Shown: in pieces, positions 30,412 to 39,503 of the stretch
How the letters are laid out: each line of letters starts with the position of its first letter
Numbering within the stretch: position 1 is the first letter of the stretch
Assembly: GCF_900290275.1 (NCBI RefSeq)
Contig: NZ_LT985324.1
Span: forward strand, 62,733 to 126,732
From: Prevotella merdae
Lineage (GTDB): Bacteria > Bacteroidota > Bacteroidia > Bacteroidales > Bacteroidaceae
DNA: 64,000 bases
Direction of reading: 5' to 3'
The notes under the pieces: model-generated
What the model was told of the DNA's origin: nothing
What the model saw: only the letters and a program-made list of their open reading frames with translations
Databases searched by the model: none
Translations under genes and position numbers: made by a program

Positions 30412-31986
30412 ATGATACAAGAATACCAAATTCGTGTGCTGCCCGTTGTGGCCTCGCACGAACAGAATATACGTCAGTATGTGGCCGATGAGAAGGGTAT
30501 TGACGCGCGTACAATAAATGCTGTGCGCGTGTTGAAGCGCAGCATAGATGCCCGCCAACGCACAATATTCGTAAACCTTACGGTAAGGGTGTACATCAAC
30601 GAAATGCCACAGGACGACGAGTATGTAAAGACTGAGTATAGCGACGTAAGCTCGAAGCCGGCCGTTATTGTTGTGGGCGAGGGACCAGGTGGATTGTTTG
30701 CCTCGTTGCGACTTATCGAGTTGGGGCTGCGCCCTATTGTGCTTGAGCGTGGCAAGAATGTGCGCGAACGTAAGATCGACCTTGCCAATATTGGCAAGAC
30801 ACAACGCGTGGACCCCGAGAGCAATTATTGCTTTGGAGAGGGTGGAGCAGGTGCCTACTCGGACGGCAAATTGTACACACGCTCGAAGAAACGCGGCAAC
30901 ATAGAGAAGATACTTAATGTGTTCTGCCAGCATGGCGCTTCAACCTCAATACTTGCCGATGCCCATCCGCATATTGGTACCGATAAGCTGCCTAAGGTAA
31001 TCGAGAACATGCGTGAGACAATAATAAGATGTGGCGGCGAGGTTCACTTCCAAACTAAGATGACACGTCTGCTGATAAATGCCGACACGGTTGTGGGAGC
31101 CGAGGCTGTGAACCTGAAGACAGGAGCAGAGGAGACTTATCATGGCCCGGTTATTCTTGCTACTGGCCATTCGGCTCGCGACGTGTACAGATACCTTGCC
31201 GAGGCAAAGGTGGAAATTGAGGCAAAGGGAATAGCCGTAGGTGTGCGCCTTGAGCATCCCTCGCAGCTTATAGACCAGATACAGTATCACTCGAAGCAAG
31301 GCAGGGGCAAGTATCTGCCAGCTGCCGAATATAGCTTTGTAACACAGGTTGACGGGCGTGGTGTCTACTCGTTCTGCATGTGTCCAGGAGGTTTTGTCAT
31401 TCCGGCAGCAACGGATAAGGAGCAACTTGTGGTAAACGGTATGAGTCCAAGCAATAGAGGCACACAATGGTCAAACTCGGGTATGGTTGTAGAAACACGT
31501 CCGGAGGATGTGGGAGGCGACGAGAACGATCCGCTGCGCGTGATGCACTTTCAAGAGAAGCTTGAGCGTGATTGCTGGCAGCAGGCCAATATGAAGCAGA
31601 CAGCCCCAGCACAACGTATGGCTGACTTTGTGAACGGTCGTCTTTCGTACGACTTGCCTAAGAGCAGCTATGCTCCAGGACTAATTTCGTCGCCATTACA
31701 CTTCTGGATGCCTAAACAGATAAGCCGACGCTTGCAGGAGGGATTTAAGAAGTTTGGCAAGATGAGCCACGGATTTCTGACAAACGAGGCTTTGATGATA
31801 GCCACGGAGACTCGTACATCAGCTCCGGTACGTATTGTGCGCGACCGTGAGACGTTGCAGCATGTGCGCATACACGGACTCTTTCCGTGTGGCGAGGGAG
31901 CTGGATATGCTGGTGGCATTGTATCGGCTGGCGTTGATGGCGAGCGATGTGCTGAGATGTGTGCAGAATATGTAGGCGCGCTATAA
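30412..31986 (+). CDS. FAD-dependent dehydrogenase, COG2509-like
   Basis: A 524-residue flavoprotein. An N-terminal domain (1-82) precedes the dinucleotide-binding motif VIVVGEGPGGLFASLRLIE (about 85-105), then the ERGKNVRERKIDLANI segment and NYCFGEGGAGAYSDGKLYTR, typical of the COG2509 uncharacterised FAD-dependent dehydrogenases. The second nucleotide motif is near PVILATGHSARDVYR, and the C-terminal FAD motif is GLFPCGEGAGYAGGIVSAG. Cytoplasmic; substrate unknown. It stands alone with its own promoter and terminator, a conserved core gene in Bacteroidales. Confidence 0.85.
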   Translation: MIQEYQIRVLPVVASHEQNIRQYVADEKGIDARTINAVRVLKRSIDARQRTIFVNLTVRVYINEMPQDDEYVKTEYSDVSSKPAVIVVGEGPGGLFASLRLIELGLRPIVLERGKNVRERKIDLANIGKTQRVDPESNYCFGEGGAGAYSDGKLYTRSKKRGNIEKILNVFCQHGASTSILADAHPHIGTDKLPKVIENMRETIIRCGGEVHFQTKMTRLLINADTVVGAEAVNLKTGAEETYHGPVILATGHSARDVYRYLAEAKVEIEAKGIAVGVRLEHPSQLIDQIQYHSKQGRGKYLPAAEYSFVTQVDGRGVYSFCMCPGGFVIPAATDKEQLVVNGMSPSNRGTQWSNSGMVVETRPEDVGGDENDPLRVMHFQEKLERDCWQQANMKQTAPAQRMADFVNGRLSYDLPKSSYAPGLISSPLHFWMPKQISRRLQEGFKKFGKMSHGFLTNEALMIATETRTSAPVRIVRDRETLQHVRIHGLFPCGEGAGYAGGIVSAGVDGERCAEMCAEYVGAL

Positions 31987-31996
31987 TATATAGAAA

Positions 31997-32048
31997 ACGT
32001 CCATTACACGTGATTGAATCCTAATACGTGTAATGGACGTGTTTTTTT
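31997..32048 (+). terminator. strong terminator
   Basis: Two perfectly paired 15-bp arms (31997-32011 and 32026-32040, ACGTCCATTACACGT) are followed by GTTTTTTTC. It ends the dehydrogenase gene. Confidence 0.85.
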
Positions 32049-32098
32049 CGGGAGTGGTATAATAACCATGCATTGGCATGAGCGATGAATTGCGACTT

Positions 32099-33370
32099 TT
32101 ATATTACCGGAGCAAGCAGATGAGCAAACCATCCTACAAAGCGCTGCCATGGTGTGCGGAACTTTAGCCACCTTTGCTGCGTAAGTTTGAAGCTGCGGTT
32201 CTTGTCGCGCTCAAACATCTTGGACAATTGGGCTGTGGTGCACGGGTCTATGATGATGGCGTTCTCCTCGTAGTCGAAGCTAAGACTGCGCGAATTGAGG
32301 TTGGCACTGCCCACAGTGCAGAAGCGCCCGTCAACCATTATAATCTTGGTGTGATGAAAGCCAGGCTCGTAAATATAAATGTGCGCGCCTCGCTTCATTA
32401 GCTTGTGCACATTGTAGAAGACACAGTCGGGCGTTAGTGGAATGTCGCTATGTGCCGACACCATAATCTCTACCTTAACGCCACGCTTAATAGCCTGTTT
32501 AAGGGCCTTCTTCAGTTTATGGTTTAGCGTGAAGTAGGGATTAACAATCTTAATGCTGTCTTTAGCGTTGTTGATGGCGTTGTTGTAGAACGTGCGTATA
32601 ATCTTGTTTGTGGTGTGTGGCTCGCGGTTTATTATGCCCACCATCTTGTGTCCGGCAGTATTGCATGTGTCCGGCTTCAGGCCTTCGAAATGGTGCAAGC
32701 CATGTTTGTTGCGATAATACTTGTCTCCATGAATGTTCTGTTTGGCCGTCTTGTTCCATATTCGCAAAAAGATATCCTGAAGAGTGTTTACCTCGGAGCC
32801 TTCTATACGGCAATGCATGTCGCGCCATTCGCCCACCTGCTTTGTACCCTTGATGTAGTAGTCGGCCACGTTCATTCCGCCTGTATAGGCAATCTGTCCG
32901 TCAATGATGACGATTTTGCGGTGGTCGCGGTGCCACACATGGTTGACCCAAGGAAATCGCACTGGGTCGAACTCGTATATTTCTATTCCCCGTGAGCGTA
33001 TGTCATTAAGATGGCGCTTGCGCAAGGGACGGTTGTTGGAGTCGTTTCCGAAACCGTCGAACAGCGCCCTAACCTCGACACCCTCTTTAGCCTTTTCGGC
33101 CAGGATGTCGAAGAGTAGTGATGCAATAGAGTCGTTTCTGAAGTTGAAGTACTCCAAGTGTATGCTGCTGCGTGCCTGTCGTATGGCGCTGAACATATCG
33201 TCAAACTTCTCTTGTCCGCTCATCAGCAGCGTTACGCTGTTGTCGTGCGAGAAGCTTATGCCCTCCTTACGAAGTCGACTGACGATAAGCGAATCGCTTG
33301 TTTGGGCAGACGCTTCGCCCACGATGCCGAGACAGGCTATAAGGCAGATTAATAAAGTTTTTAATCTCAT
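32099..33370 (-). CDS. cls: phospholipase D/cardiolipin synthase-like protein
   Basis: A 423-residue protein with a signal peptide (MRLKTLLICLIACLGIVGEA) and two PLD active-site motifs. The first is H150-x-K152-x4-D157 in HRDHRKIVIIDG, and the second is H340-x-K342-x4-D347 in HTKIIMVDGRF. Both are followed by GG/GSANLNSRS. The pair makes one active site that transfers phosphatidyl groups. A signal peptide instead of two membrane helices is a Bacteroidetes variant and points to the periplasm or outer membrane. Its stop-to-start neighbourhood with Kdo genes suggests an envelope operon. Substrate is inferred. Confidence 0.8.
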   Translation of the reverse strand: MRLKTLLICLIACLGIVGEASAQTSDSLIVSRLRKEGISFSHDNSVTLLMSGQEKFDDMFSAIRQARSSIHLEYFNFRNDSIASLLFDILAEKAKEGVEVRALFDGFGNDSNNRPLRKRHLNDIRSRGIEIYEFDPVRFPWVNHVWHRDHRKIVIIDGQIAYTGGMNVADYYIKGTKQVGEWRDMHCRIEGSEVNTLQDIFLRIWNKTAKQNIHGDKYYRNKHGLHHFEGLKPDTCNTAGHKMVGIINREPHTTNKIIRTFYNNAINNAKDSIKIVNPYFTLNHKLKKALKQAIKRGVKVEIMVSAHSDIPLTPDCVFYNVHKLMKRGAHIYIYEPGFHHTKIIMVDGRFCTVGSANLNSRSLSFDYEENAIIIDPCTTAQLSKMFERDKNRSFKLTQQRWLKFRTPWQRFVGWFAHLLAPVI

Positions 33371-33380
33371 ATCTGTTTTT

Positions 33381-34376
33381 CTACACCATACAGCGGTAGT
33401 GGTCTACAATGCCAAGCAGGTGCAGCTGCTCGTCTACCACAAGTACAGAGTGAATCTTGTATTTGCTCATAATCTTTTGTATCTCGCTAATCTTGGCTGT
33501 AGGTGCAACCATCTTAGGCGAGCATGTCATGATGTCGCTTACTGGGCGGTCGAAGAAGTTTTCGCGCCACTTCTCCATAGCACGACGCAGGTCGCCGTCA
33601 GTAATCAGGCCAATAACCTTGTCGTTCTCAATAGCCACACCCATACCCATCTTGCCTTTGCTAACCTCAAGAATAGCGTCGCCCAAAGGCATGTTCTTAG
33701 ATATTACAGGCATGTCGTCGCTCTTCATCACGTCGGCTGCGGTGGTAAGCAGACGCTTGCCAAGAGATCCGCCAGGATGGAATTGTGCAAAGTCGCGAGG
33801 CTTGAAGTCGCGTACCTTCATAAGGGCAATAGCCAATGCGTCGCCCATAGCAAGTGTTGCAGTTGTGCTGCTTGTAGGTGCAAGGTTTAGCGGGCAAGCC
33901 TCCTTCTCAACACGAATGTTGATGTGGGCTGTAGAGTATTTGGCAAGCAGCGAGTCGGGATTGCCACTCATGCCAATGATAGGAATCTCCATATGCAGCA
34001 CCATTGGTATGAAGCGCAGAAGCTCGTCGGTCTGACCAGAGTTGCTTATGGCAAGCACCACATCGTCCTTGGTCATTACGCCAAGGTCGCCATGAAACAC
34101 GTCGAGTGGATTGATGAAGAACGACGGTGTGCCTGTAGACGACAGCGTGGCTGCTATCTTTGCGCCTATGTGTCCGCTCTTGCCCACACCTGTTACAATA
34201 ACCTTGCCGTGGCAATGGTAAATCAGTTCAACCGACTTCTCGAAGTTGTGGTCGAGTTGAGGTATGAGGTCGGTCAAGGCTTTAGCCTCGTCGTTGATGC
34301 ATTGAATTGCATATTCGTTGACGTGCTTAAGACGTTCGGTTGCAATCTCGTTCTTATCGGTTGATGTTTCGTTCAT
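33381..34376 (-). CDS. kdsD: arabinose-5-phosphate isomerase (KpsF/GutQ/KdsD family)
   Basis: A 331-residue isomerase converting ribulose-5-phosphate to arabinose-5-phosphate, the first committed step of Kdo synthesis. An N-terminal SIS domain (about 40-185) has VIVTGVGKSGHIGAKIA, TLSSTGTPSFF and AISNSGQTDELL. It is followed by SLGKRLLT and two CBS domains (about 210-265 and 275-331). It overlaps kdsA by 4 nt (ATGA), so the two Kdo enzymes are translationally coupled. Confidence 0.92.
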   Translation of the reverse strand: MNETSTDKNEIATERLKHVNEYAIQCINDEAKALTDLIPQLDHNFEKSVELIYHCHGKVIVTGVGKSGHIGAKIAATLSSTGTPSFFINPLDVFHGDLGVMTKDDVVLAISNSGQTDELLRFIPMVLHMEIPIIGMSGNPDSLLAKYSTAHINIRVEKEACPLNLAPTSSTTATLAMGDALAIALMKVRDFKPRDFAQFHPGGSLGKRLLTTAADVMKSDDMPVISKNMPLGDAILEVSKGKMGMGVAIENDKVIGLITDGDLRRAMEKWRENFFDRPVSDIMTCSPKMVAPTAKISEIQKIMSKYKIHSVLVVDEQLHLLGIVDHYRCMV

Positions 34377-35125
34377 AATAGTTTTGTTATAAGTTCTTCA
34401 AGTTTGTCAAGATACAGCATGTTAGGTCCGTCGCTCAAGGCGTGGTCGGGGTCGGGATGCACCTCGAAGAAGTAGCCATTTGCACCAAAAGCTTTGGCGG
34501 CAAGAGCCATGTTAGGCACAAAACGGCGGTCGCCTGATGTCTTGCCTCCACCTGCTCCCGGACGCTGAACACTATGTGTACAGTCCATAACCACACGCGG
34601 TGTTATGGTGAGCATGTCGGGAATATTGCGGAAGTCGACCACAAGGTTGTTGTAGCCAAACATATTGCCGCGTTCAGTAAGCCACACTTCCTTGGCACCA
34701 GCTTCGAGAGCCTTCTCCACAGGATACTTCATGTCCAAGCCACTAAGGAACTGTGCCTTCTTGATGTTGATGATTTTTCCAGTCTTTGCAGCAGCCACAA
34801 GTAGGTCGGTCTGTCGGCAAAGGAAGGCTGGTATTTGAAGTACGTCGCATACCTCGCCTGCGAGAGCTGCCTGATAGCTCTCGTGTATGTCTGTAAGTAC
34901 ACGCAGACCATATTTAGACTTGATGTCGGCAAGCATCTGCAAGCCTTTCTCAAGTCCCGGACCACGGAACGAGTGTATAGATGTACGGTTGGCCTTATCG
35001 AATGAGGCTTTAAAGATAATATCTGTGCCGAGTTTGCTGTTGATGCGTACAAGTTCTTCGGCAACTGTATTGAGCAGTTCCTGCGACTCGATGACACAGG
35101 GGCCAGCTATGAATATTGGTTGCAT
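34373..35125 (-). CDS. kdsA: 3-deoxy-8-phosphooctulonate synthase
   Basis: Condenses phosphoenolpyruvate with arabinose-5-phosphate to give Kdo-8-phosphate for LPS. A 250-residue DAHP/KDO8P synthase with FIAGPCVIES at the N terminus, KASFDKANRTSIHSFRGPG, GLRVLTDIHE, DVLQIPAFLCRQTDL and DCTHSVQRPG. The start at 35125 is chosen because an upstream ATG at 35158 would lie only 4 bases from the -7 element, at or before the transcription start. First gene of the kdsA-kdsD-cls operon. Confidence 0.93.
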   Translation of the reverse strand: MQPIFIAGPCVIESQELLNTVAEELVRINSKLGTDIIFKASFDKANRTSIHSFRGPGLEKGLQMLADIKSKYGLRVLTDIHESYQAALAGEVCDVLQIPAFLCRQTDLLVAAAKTGKIINIKKAQFLSGLDMKYPVEKALEAGAKEVWLTERGNMFGYNNLVVDFRNIPDMLTITPRVVMDCTHSVQRPGAGGGKTSGDRRFVPNMALAAKAFGANGYFFEVHPDPDHALSDGPNMLYLDKLEELITKLL

Positions 35126-35161
35126 ACGATTGTTGTTTACATTGTTATATATAGACAATTA

Positions 35162-35191
35162 CAAAGGTAATACAATTTTTTTGTACATCAA
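35162..35191 (-). promoter_or_regulatory. promoter of the kdsA operon
   Basis: On the minus strand TTG (35191-35189), a 19-bp spacer and TACCTTTG (35169-35162) match the Bacteroidetes consensus. This position sets the kdsA start at 35125. Confidence 0.75.
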
Positions 35192-35217
35192 CACTTTATT
35201 GGTGTCAAATCTACTAA

Positions 35218-35266
35218 CAAAAAAAAATAACGCCAATTAAACGAATCTCTCCGTATAATTGGCGTT
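35218..35266 (-). terminator. terminator downstream of pheS
   Basis: AACGCCAATTA (35229-35239) pairs with TAATTGGCGTT (35256-35266). On the minus strand the hairpin is followed by a run of T, so it ends the pheS transcript. Confidence 0.7.
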
Positions 35267-35426
35267 AATTATGGATCATCCGATATTTTGAGTGATACAA
35301 GCTGGAATTTATCGATGAGGATTATATGAGTATACGGCGATAAACTGCAATTTACACATCAATCACCCATTTTTCGGATGAACCTTAATTATATTCGTGC
35401 AAATGATGCCTGTCTATGTGTGTGCT

Positions 35427-36464
35427 TTACTCGGCAGCCACAAACTCGTCCAGGAAGCGTGTGTCGTTCTCTGAGAACATACGTAGGTCGGCAACACGAT
35501 ACTTAAGGTTGGTGATACGCTCGATACCAAGACCAAAGGCGTAGCCTGTGTAAACCTTGCTGTTGATGCCGCATGCCTCAAGCACGTTGGGGTCTACCAT
35601 ACCACAGCCAAGAATCTCAACCCATCCTGTGTGCTTGCAGAAACCGCAACCCTTGCCACCGCAGATGTGGCAAGAGATGTCCATCTCGGCGCTTGGTTCG
35701 GTAAATGGGAAGTAGCTTGGGCGTAGACGAATCTTTGTGTCAGGACCAAACAACTCGCGAGCGAATGTCAGGAGCACCTGCTTAAGGTCGGTAAATGAAA
35801 CATTCTTGTCTACATACAATCCCTCAAGTTGGTGGAAGAAACAGTGGGCACGTGCCGAGATAGCCTCGTTGCGGAACACTCTACCCGGACATATCACGCG
35901 GATAGGCGGTTTCTGATGCTCCATAATGCGGCTTTGGTCGTTAGATGTATGCGAACGCAGAAGTATGTTCTTGGTTACATCATTTGGGTGCTGGCTTATG
36001 AAGAAGGTGTCCTGCATGTCGCGTGCTGGGTGATCGGCAGCAAAGTTTAGCTTAGTGAACACGTGAAGGTCGTCGTCAATCTCTGGTCCTTCAGCAAGGG
36101 TGAAGCCCATACGCTGGAAGATGTCGATAATCTGGTTCTTAACGATATTAAGCGGATGACGTGTGCCGAGCTGTATTGGATAAGCAGAACGTGTGAGGTC
36201 GAAGTCGTCTGCCGACTCCTCAGCAACCTCGTTCTGTTCCTTTAGTTCGTTGATTTTCTGTAGTGCGAGTTGCTTCAACTCGTTGATTTTCATTCCGACA
36301 GCCTTTTTCTGATCGGCTGCCACATTACGGAAGTCAGCCATAAGAGCTGTTATTTCGCCCTTTTTGCTGAGATACTTCAGTCTGAGCTGCTCAATCTCTT
36401 CGGCATTGTTGGCCTTGAGATTGTTCACTTCATTAAGAAGCTGGTCTATCTTTTCTAAAATCAT
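35427..36464 (-). CDS. pheS: phenylalanine-tRNA ligase alpha subunit
   Basis: A 345-residue class II synthetase subunit. The start at 36464 (MILEKIDQLLNEV) fits the family; the open frame runs upstream without the family's sequence. An N-terminal coiled coil (1-90) contacts tRNA. The catalytic core begins at HPLNIVKNQIIDIFQRMGF and has motif 2 RVFRNEAISARAHCFFHQLEG and motif 3 GYAFGLGIERI. A zinc-like cysteine group (CHICGGKGCGFCKHTG) is normal for this subfamily. It acts with PheT, which is not in the window. Confidence 0.95.
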   Translation of the reverse strand: MILEKIDQLLNEVNNLKANNAEEIEQLRLKYLSKKGEITALMADFRNVAADQKKAVGMKINELKQLALQKINELKEQNEVAEESADDFDLTRSAYPIQLGTRHPLNIVKNQIIDIFQRMGFTLAEGPEIDDDLHVFTKLNFAADHPARDMQDTFFISQHPNDVTKNILLRSHTSNDQSRIMEHQKPPIRVICPGRVFRNEAISARAHCFFHQLEGLYVDKNVSFTDLKQVLLTFARELFGPDTKIRLRPSYFPFTEPSAEMDISCHICGGKGCGFCKHTGWVEILGCGMVDPNVLEACGINSKVYTGYAFGLGIERITNLKYRVADLRMFSENDTRFLDEFVAAE

Positions 36465-36505
36465 ATAATGTATAATATTTATTTCTGTATTTTTAAAAAA
36501 CAATG

Positions 36506-36513
36506 CAAAGGTA
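36506..36513 (-). promoter_or_regulatory. -7 element of the pheS promoter
   Basis: TACCTTTG on the minus strand, 42 bp upstream of the pheS start. No clear -33 match is visible. Confidence 0.45.
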
Positions 36514-36555
36514 ATATTTTTTGGCATAATAAAGAAGTTTATCGAAATAAAGTTG

Positions 36556-36563
36556 TACTTTTG
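36556..36563 (+). promoter_or_regulatory. -7 element of the DUF4348 gene promoter
   Basis: TACTTTTG at 36556-36563, 43 bp before the ATG at 36607. It is divergent from the pheS promoter. It also supports 36607 as the start, since an in-frame codon at 36553 would precede the transcript. Confidence 0.5.
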
Positions 36564-36606
36564 CGTTTTAAAATTTGAGGGATGTAATAAAGTCCTACAA
36601 CGTAGT

Positions 36607-37455
36607 ATGAGAAAAGGAATTTTTTTTATTGTGCTTGCCATTGTGGTATGCGCGGTAAGTTTTTCTTCAGTAGGCTGTACTGACAAGAAGCCTACACCAA
36701 CCGATTCGGACAGCGTGGTGTCCGCCGTTGGGCAAGAGGTGGTAGACACGATGGAACAGATAATCGCCGAGACACCTATGCCTAAGGCAGCCGACGAGTT
36801 GTTCGACGATTTCTTTTTTAACTTTGCCGCCAACCGTAAGCTTCAGATGAAGCGTATCCACTTTCCGTTGCCTGTTTATACTGGTGGCGACTCGGTGTTG
36901 ATACAGAAGAAGCGTTGGAGAATGGACAACTTCTTCATGCGCCAGGATTTCTACACGCTGATATTCGACAACATGAAGCAAATGAATGTTGTTAAGGATA
37001 CGGCAATTGGTCATGTGGTTGTGGAGCGCATCAATCTTAAGCGTCATCATGTGCGTCAGTATGTGTTCAACCGCATAATGGGACAGTGGATGATGACTCG
37101 TATTGTGAACAAATCGTTGGCTAAGAGCAAGAATGCCTCTTTCTTGCAGTTCTATAGCAAGTTTGTTGCCGATTCTACTTTCCAGATTAAAAGCATCAAC
37201 GATCCGCTTGAGTTTACTGGTCCAAATCCCGACGACGACTTCTCTACAATGAGTGGCATACTTGCTCCAGAGCAATGGCCGTCGTTTGCGCCTGAGTTGC
37301 CTAACTCGGTAATATACAACATATTGTATGGACAGAAGTATTCGGAGAGCAGTCAGAAGATATTTGTGATACGTGGTATTGCAAACGGACTTGAGACCGA
37401 GCTCACCTTCCGTCGCAAGGGCGGACATTGGAAACTGATGAAAATAATAATGTAG
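36607..37455 (+). CDS. DUF4348 lipoprotein
   Basis: A 282-residue protein with a lipoprotein signal (MRKGIFFIVLAIVVCAVSFS, lipobox VGC near residue 20) and the DUF4348 domain (ELFDDFFFNFAANRKLQMKR, then WMMTRI and FLQFYSKFVADSTFQ). Members are exported Bacteroidetes proteins of unknown function. Its stop lies 17 bp before murB, so the two may be co-transcribed. Confidence 0.85.
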   Translation: MRKGIFFIVLAIVVCAVSFSSVGCTDKKPTPTDSDSVVSAVGQEVVDTMEQIIAETPMPKAADELFDDFFFNFAANRKLQMKRIHFPLPVYTGGDSVLIQKKRWRMDNFFMRQDFYTLIFDNMKQMNVVKDTAIGHVVVERINLKRHHVRQYVFNRIMGQWMMTRIVNKSLAKSKNASFLQFYSKFVADSTFQIKSINDPLEFTGPNPDDDFSTMSGILAPEQWPSFAPELPNSVIYNILYGQKYSESSQKIFVIRGIANGLETELTFRRKGGHWKLMKIIM

Positions 37456-37472
37456 ACATTACTAACACGAAT

Positions 37473-38501
37473 ATGAAGGACATTCTCAACTGTAGTCTTC
37501 TTGCCCACAACACGTTTGGCATAGACGCACGATGCAGTCGTTTTTTGGAGTACGCTTCTGTAGAGGAGGCGCAGCAAGTGGCTCTTTTATTAAGAGACGA
37601 GGGCTTGCCTTATATAATAGTGGGCGAGGGCAGCAATCTTTTGCTCACAAAGGATTATGATGGTATTGTGGCTCATTCTGCCATCCTTGGCTGCAAGGAA
37701 GTAAGTGTGGATGGGGCTAATGCAGATGAAGTGTATGTGAGTTATGGCTCGGGTGTTACCTGGGACGATGTTGTGGCCGAGAGTGTAAGCAATGGATGGC
37801 ATGGAGCAGAGAATCTGTCGCTTATACCTGGCGAGGTTGGTGCAAGCGCCATACAGAATATTGGTGCTTATGGTGCCGAGGCAAAGGACTTGATATATAA
37901 GGTTGAGGCTGTGGAGATAGCTACCGGAAAGGTAGTGGAGTTTGGTGTTGACGAGTGTGCTTACTCATACAGGCAGAGTCGTTTCAAGCATGAGTGGAAG
38001 AATAAGTATCTTATCACCCATGTCACCTATCGTTTCTCACGTCATTATTCGCCCGACCTCGACTATGGCAATATACGTCAGGCTCTTGCTGCAAAGGGTG
38101 TTGAGGGAATGCCTTCGCCTGAGCTTCTGCGTCAGACAATAATAGAGATTCGCCAGGCAAAGTTGCCCGACCCTAAGGTAATGGGCAATGCAGGTAGTTT
38201 CTTTATGAATCCTATCGTGGGTCGTGACGTATATGAACGTCTTGCTGCACAATACGAGGCGATGCCGCATTATGTTGTTGATGCTGACCATATCAAGATT
38301 CCTGCAGGATGGATGATAGAGCAGTGTGGATGGAAAGGCAAGTCGCTTGGACGTGCTGGTGTGCACGATCGCCAAGCCTTGGTTCTTGTAAATCGTGGCG
38401 GAGCAACGGGCAATGAGGTTGTTGCCTTGTACGAGCAGATAATAAAGGACGTTAAGAAGAAATTCGGAATTGAGATACATCCGGAAGTAAATGTTATTTG
38501 A
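37473..38501 (+). CDS. murB: UDP-N-acetylenolpyruvoylglucosamine reductase
   Basis: Reduces UDP-GlcNAc-enolpyruvate to UDP-MurNAc in peptidoglycan synthesis, in the cytoplasm with FAD and NADPH. The 342-residue protein starts MKDILNCSLLAHNTFGIDA. It has the FAD-binding IVGEGSNLLLTKDYDG, LSLIPGEVGASAIQNIGAYG, SYRQSRFK, and the C-terminal GNAGSFFMNP and AGWMIEQCGWKG with KSLGRAGVH. The start at 37473 is chosen over an upstream codon inside the DUF4348 gene. Confidence 0.95.
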   Translation: MKDILNCSLLAHNTFGIDARCSRFLEYASVEEAQQVALLLRDEGLPYIIVGEGSNLLLTKDYDGIVAHSAILGCKEVSVDGANADEVYVSYGSGVTWDDVVAESVSNGWHGAENLSLIPGEVGASAIQNIGAYGAEAKDLIYKVEAVEIATGKVVEFGVDECAYSYRQSRFKHEWKNKYLITHVTYRFSRHYSPDLDYGNIRQALAAKGVEGMPSPELLRQTIIEIRQAKLPDPKVMGNAGSFFMNPIVGRDVYERLAAQYEAMPHYVVDADHIKIPAGWMIEQCGWKGKSLGRAGVHDRQALVLVNRGGATGNEVVALYEQIIKDVKKKFGIEIHPEVNVI

Positions 38502-38645
38502 ATAAGGAATTAAGAGTTACGAATTAGGAATTGTTCTCGGCTTCGCTTGCGATTGAGAATTGAAGAATTTGGAATTAATAATTCGTAACTCGTAATTCTT
38601 AACTCGTAATTCTTAACTCTTAACTCTTAACTCGTAATTCCACAA
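38502..38645. repeat. TTAACTC/GTAATTC intergenic repeats
   Basis: Copies of TTAACTC and GTAATTC follow one another between 38580 and 38640, and their complements (GAATTAAGAGTTACGAATTA) occur at 38507-38526, so the array can fold on itself. Such repeats are scattered between genes in Prevotella and Bacteroides. The first codons of the next gene (TCACTCTTCACTCTTCGTTC) look derived from the same array. Confidence 0.6.
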
Positions 38646-39458
38646 ATGGATTCTTCACTCTTCACTCTTCGTTCTTCCCTTAAAGTCACTCTTTTAGGAA
38701 CCGGAACATCCGGTGGAGTACCTTCGCTTGGATGTCATTGCAAGGTATGTAGCAGCAACGATCCTCGCGACAAGCGCATGCGTTGTGTGGCATTAATCGA
38801 ATCGGACACAACCCGAGTGCTGATAGATTGCGGTCCTGATATACGCCAACAGCTAATGCCGTTGTCCTTCAAACCGTTAGACGCCATACTGTTGACCCAT
38901 ATACATTACGACCATGTTGGAGGCATAGACGACTTGCGCCCATTTTCTGTCTTCGGTCCTATACGTCTATATGGCGACAAGAAGACGTGCGAGCATGTGC
39001 GCCAGATAATGCCATATTGCTTTGGAGAACATCTCTATCCCGGTGTACCAAAGCTTGAGCTGCACGATGCAGAGCCGCATGTTCCCTTGCATATAGGCAA
39101 CCTTACAATTGTGCCAATACAGGTTATGCACGGCAAGATGCCGATACTCGGTTTCCGTATAGGTTCGTTTGCCTATATCACAGATATGAAGACAATTGGC
39201 GATGGCGAGCTGCCTTATCTCGAAGGAGTGGAGACACTTGTAGTAAATGCCCTACGATTTGAGAAGGAGCATCACTCGCACCAATTGGTCTACGAAGCCA
39301 TAGAGTTTGCCCGTCGCATTGGTGCCAAGCGTACATACATAACTCATGTATGTCATCACATTGGATTGTATGATGAAGCCCAACGGCGTATGCCAGAAGG
39401 CGTTACATTGGCTTACGATGGCGAGGTTATATGTTGCCCCCAACCTCCTACTGTATAA
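38646..39458 (+). CDS. MBL-fold metal-dependent hydrolase (PhnP-like)
   Basis: A 270-residue metallo-beta-lactamase-fold enzyme. The family's beta strand KVTLLGTGTSGGVPSLGC begins at residue 13 and carries cysteines 30, 32 and 35, as in PhnP-type phosphodiesterases. The metal site is HIHYDH (85-90), followed by later ligands in QVMHGKM, YITDMKT and THVCHHIG. The first dozen residues seem to come from repeat DNA, so a later start is possible but none with ATG precedes the core. Substrate unknown, likely a cyclic phosphodiester. Confidence 0.85.
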   Translation: MDSSLFTLRSSLKVTLLGTGTSGGVPSLGCHCKVCSSNDPRDKRMRCVALIESDTTRVLIDCGPDIRQQLMPLSFKPLDAILLTHIHYDHVGGIDDLRPFSVFGPIRLYGDKKTCEHVRQIMPYCFGEHLYPGVPKLELHDAEPHVPLHIGNLTIVPIQVMHGKMPILGFRIGSFAYITDMKTIGDGELPYLEGVETLVVNALRFEKEHHSHQLVYEAIEFARRIGAKRTYITHVCHHIGLYDEAQRRMPEGVTLAYDGEVICCPQPPTV

Positions 39459-39503
39459 AAAAAGAAAACCTATTGGAACAGAACTCCAATAGGTTTTCTT
39501 ATC
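39456..39503. terminator. bidirectional terminator
   Basis: AAGAAAACCTATTGGA (39462-39477) pairs perfectly with TCCAATAGGTTTTCTT (39485-39500), with A and T flanks. It serves both the MBL gene and the convergent 96-aa gene, whose stop lies within it. Confidence 0.8.

Noticed and set aside
36465..36833. N-terminal extension of pheS to 36833
   Set aside because: The extension lies across the divergent promoter region and into the DUF4348 gene, and PheS family sequence begins at 36464.
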